This document shows, piece after piece, positions 6,159 to 6,744 of a stretch of DNA of 6,744 bases. The notes under the pieces were generated by a model. That model was not told the origin of the DNA and ran no database searches. It saw only the letters and a program-made list of their open reading frames with translations. This DNA is from Pseudomonadota bacterium (lineage in GTDB: Bacteria; Pseudomonadota; Gammaproteobacteria; Burkholderiales; SG8-41). Numbering within the stretch: position 1 is the stretch's first letter; each line of letters starts with the position of its first letter. Location of the stretch: contig JAEYXO010000270.1 in assembly GCA_023431245.1 (NCBI GenBank), positions 1 to 6,744 on the forward strand. The letters are read 5' to 3'. The position numbers and the translations under genes were made by a program.

Positions 6159-6744
6159 GCGCGTTTTTCCTCCATGCGGCGCATCACACGCCTGGTTTTG
6201 TCCTGCACCCTGCCTGCCAGCTGCCCGCAGGCGGCGTCGATGCTGTCTCCGCGCGTCTTGCGAACCGTGGTTGTCAGCCCGGCCTGGAGCAACACGTCGC
6301 GGAATTCGGAAACCGTGCCGCCCGGGGAGCGCCCGTAACCCGAGTCGGGAAACGGATTGAACGGGATCAGGTTGATCTTGCAGGGCACCGGCTTCACGGT
6401 CCTGGCCAGTTCGCGGGCCTGTTCCAGACTGTCATTGACGCCCGCGAGCATCACATATTCGAAGGTCACGAAATCGCGCGGCGCCTTTTCGATGTAGCGC
6501 ACACAGGCTGCCAGCAGTTCACGGATAGGATACTTGCGGTTGATCGGCACCAGTTGATCACGCAGCGCGTCGTTGGGTGCATGCAGTGACACCGCCAGCG
6601 CCACCGGGCAGGCATCTCGCAGCCTGTCGATTGCCGGCACCAGCCCGGAAGTCGACAGTGTCAGCCGGCGGCGCGAAATTCCGTAGGCGTGATCGTCGAG
6701 CATCAGCTGCATCGCCGCAACCACGTTGTCGAAATTGGCCAGCG
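6155..6744 (-). CDS. rlmN: RlmN, dual-specificity 23S rRNA/tRNA adenine-C2 methyltransferase, C-terminal part
   Basis: The last 195 codons and the stop lie in the window; the 5' half, with the radical-SAM CxxxCxxC motif, is beyond 6744. The visible frame begins LANFDNVVAAMQLMLDDHAY and continues GISRRRLTLSTSGLVPAIDR, VALAVSLHAPNDALRDQLVP, INRKYPIRELL, CKINLIPFNPFPDSGY and TTTVRKTRGDSIDAACGQLA, all hallmarks of RlmN. The Cys in AACGQL (residue 172 of the fragment) corresponds to E. coli Cys355, which forms the methylated-cysteine intermediate, so this key residue is intact. Family knowledge: RlmN makes m2A at A2503 in 23S rRNA and A37 in some tRNAs, in the cytoplasm, and affects decoding accuracy. 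An internal GTG at 6724 could look like a start but lies in conserved coding sequence. The stop overlaps the pilW start (ATGA). Confidence 0.97.
   Translation of the reverse strand, partial: LANFDNVVAAMQLMLDDHAYGISRRRLTLSTSGLVPAIDRLRDACPVALAVSLHAPNDALRDQLVPINRKYPIRELLAACVRYIEKAPRDFVTFEYVMLAGVNDSLEQARELARTVKPVPCKINLIPFNPFPDSGYGRSPGGTVSEFRDVLLQAGLTTTVRKTRGDSIDAACGQLAGRVQDKTRRVMRRMEEKRA
6169..6173 (-). promoter_or_regulatory. Strong ribosome binding site of pilW within rlmN
   Basis: GGAGG on the minus strand, a perfect Shine-Dalgarno core, lies 10 nt before the pilW ATG (6158) and inside the last rlmN codons (encoding MEEKR). It is the best-formed ribosome binding site in the window. It supports the ATG at 6158 as the pilW start and suggests that PilW can be translated independently of coupling. 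Confidence 0.6.

Noticed and set aside
6722..6724. GTG as a start codon for a short rlmN
   Set aside because: The conserved RlmN frame continues upstream (LANFDN) to the window edge, so this is an internal valine codon.
1..6744. Novel system, mobile element, CRISPR array, tRNA or phage genes
   Set aside because: Every part of the window is covered by recognised housekeeping genes in a known conserved order, with gaps of at most 42 nt. No repeats, integrase, transposase or RNA gene pattern was seen on either strand.

Overview
The window is a compact, gene-dense, GC-rich stretch of bacterial chromosome. All eight genes lie on the minus strand, so transcription runs from high to low coordinates. 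In that order they are: the 3' part of rlmN (23S rRNA/tRNA adenine-C2 methyltransferase), a pilW/pilF-type TPR lipoprotein, a RodZ-like HTH/DUF4115 membrane protein, ispG, hisS, yfgM, bamB, and the first 32 codons of der (engA). This order is the conserved rlmN-pilF-rodZ-ispG-hisS-yfgM-bamB-der cluster of Beta- and Gammaproteobacteria. The long IspG form (427 residues, against about 370 in E. coli), its wording around the Fe-S cysteines, and the high GC content point to a Betaproteobacterium. The genus cannot be told from the sequence alone.

Layout: 6744-6155 rlmN (5' end outside the window); 6158-5337 pilW/pilF; 5340-4504 rodZ-like; 4503-3220 ispG; 3200-1932 hisS; 1927-1292 yfgM; 1295-141 bamB; 98-1 der (3' end outside the window). 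Three junctions are 4-nt ATGA stop/start overlaps, one is an immediate stop-to-start abutment, and the others are gaps of 4, 19 and 42 nt. No promoter or intrinsic terminator is visible. The window looks like the middle of one long polycistronic unit with translational coupling. There is no gene-free stretch above 42 nt.

The products are housekeeping proteins of mixed function: ribosome fidelity and assembly (RlmN, Der), tRNA charging (HisRS), isoprenoid precursor synthesis (IspG), and cell-envelope work (PilW for type IV pili, RodZ for MreB and cell shape, YfgM at the Sec translocon, BamB in outer-membrane protein assembly). The envelope proteins share a theme, since YfgM and BamB lie on the export route of outer-membrane proteins and RodZ and PilW act on envelope structures.

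I found no mobile element, CRISPR array, RNA gene, phage gene or novel system. The findings are minor points about gene junctions, a small hairpin in the bamB-der gap, and lineage-specific protein features.
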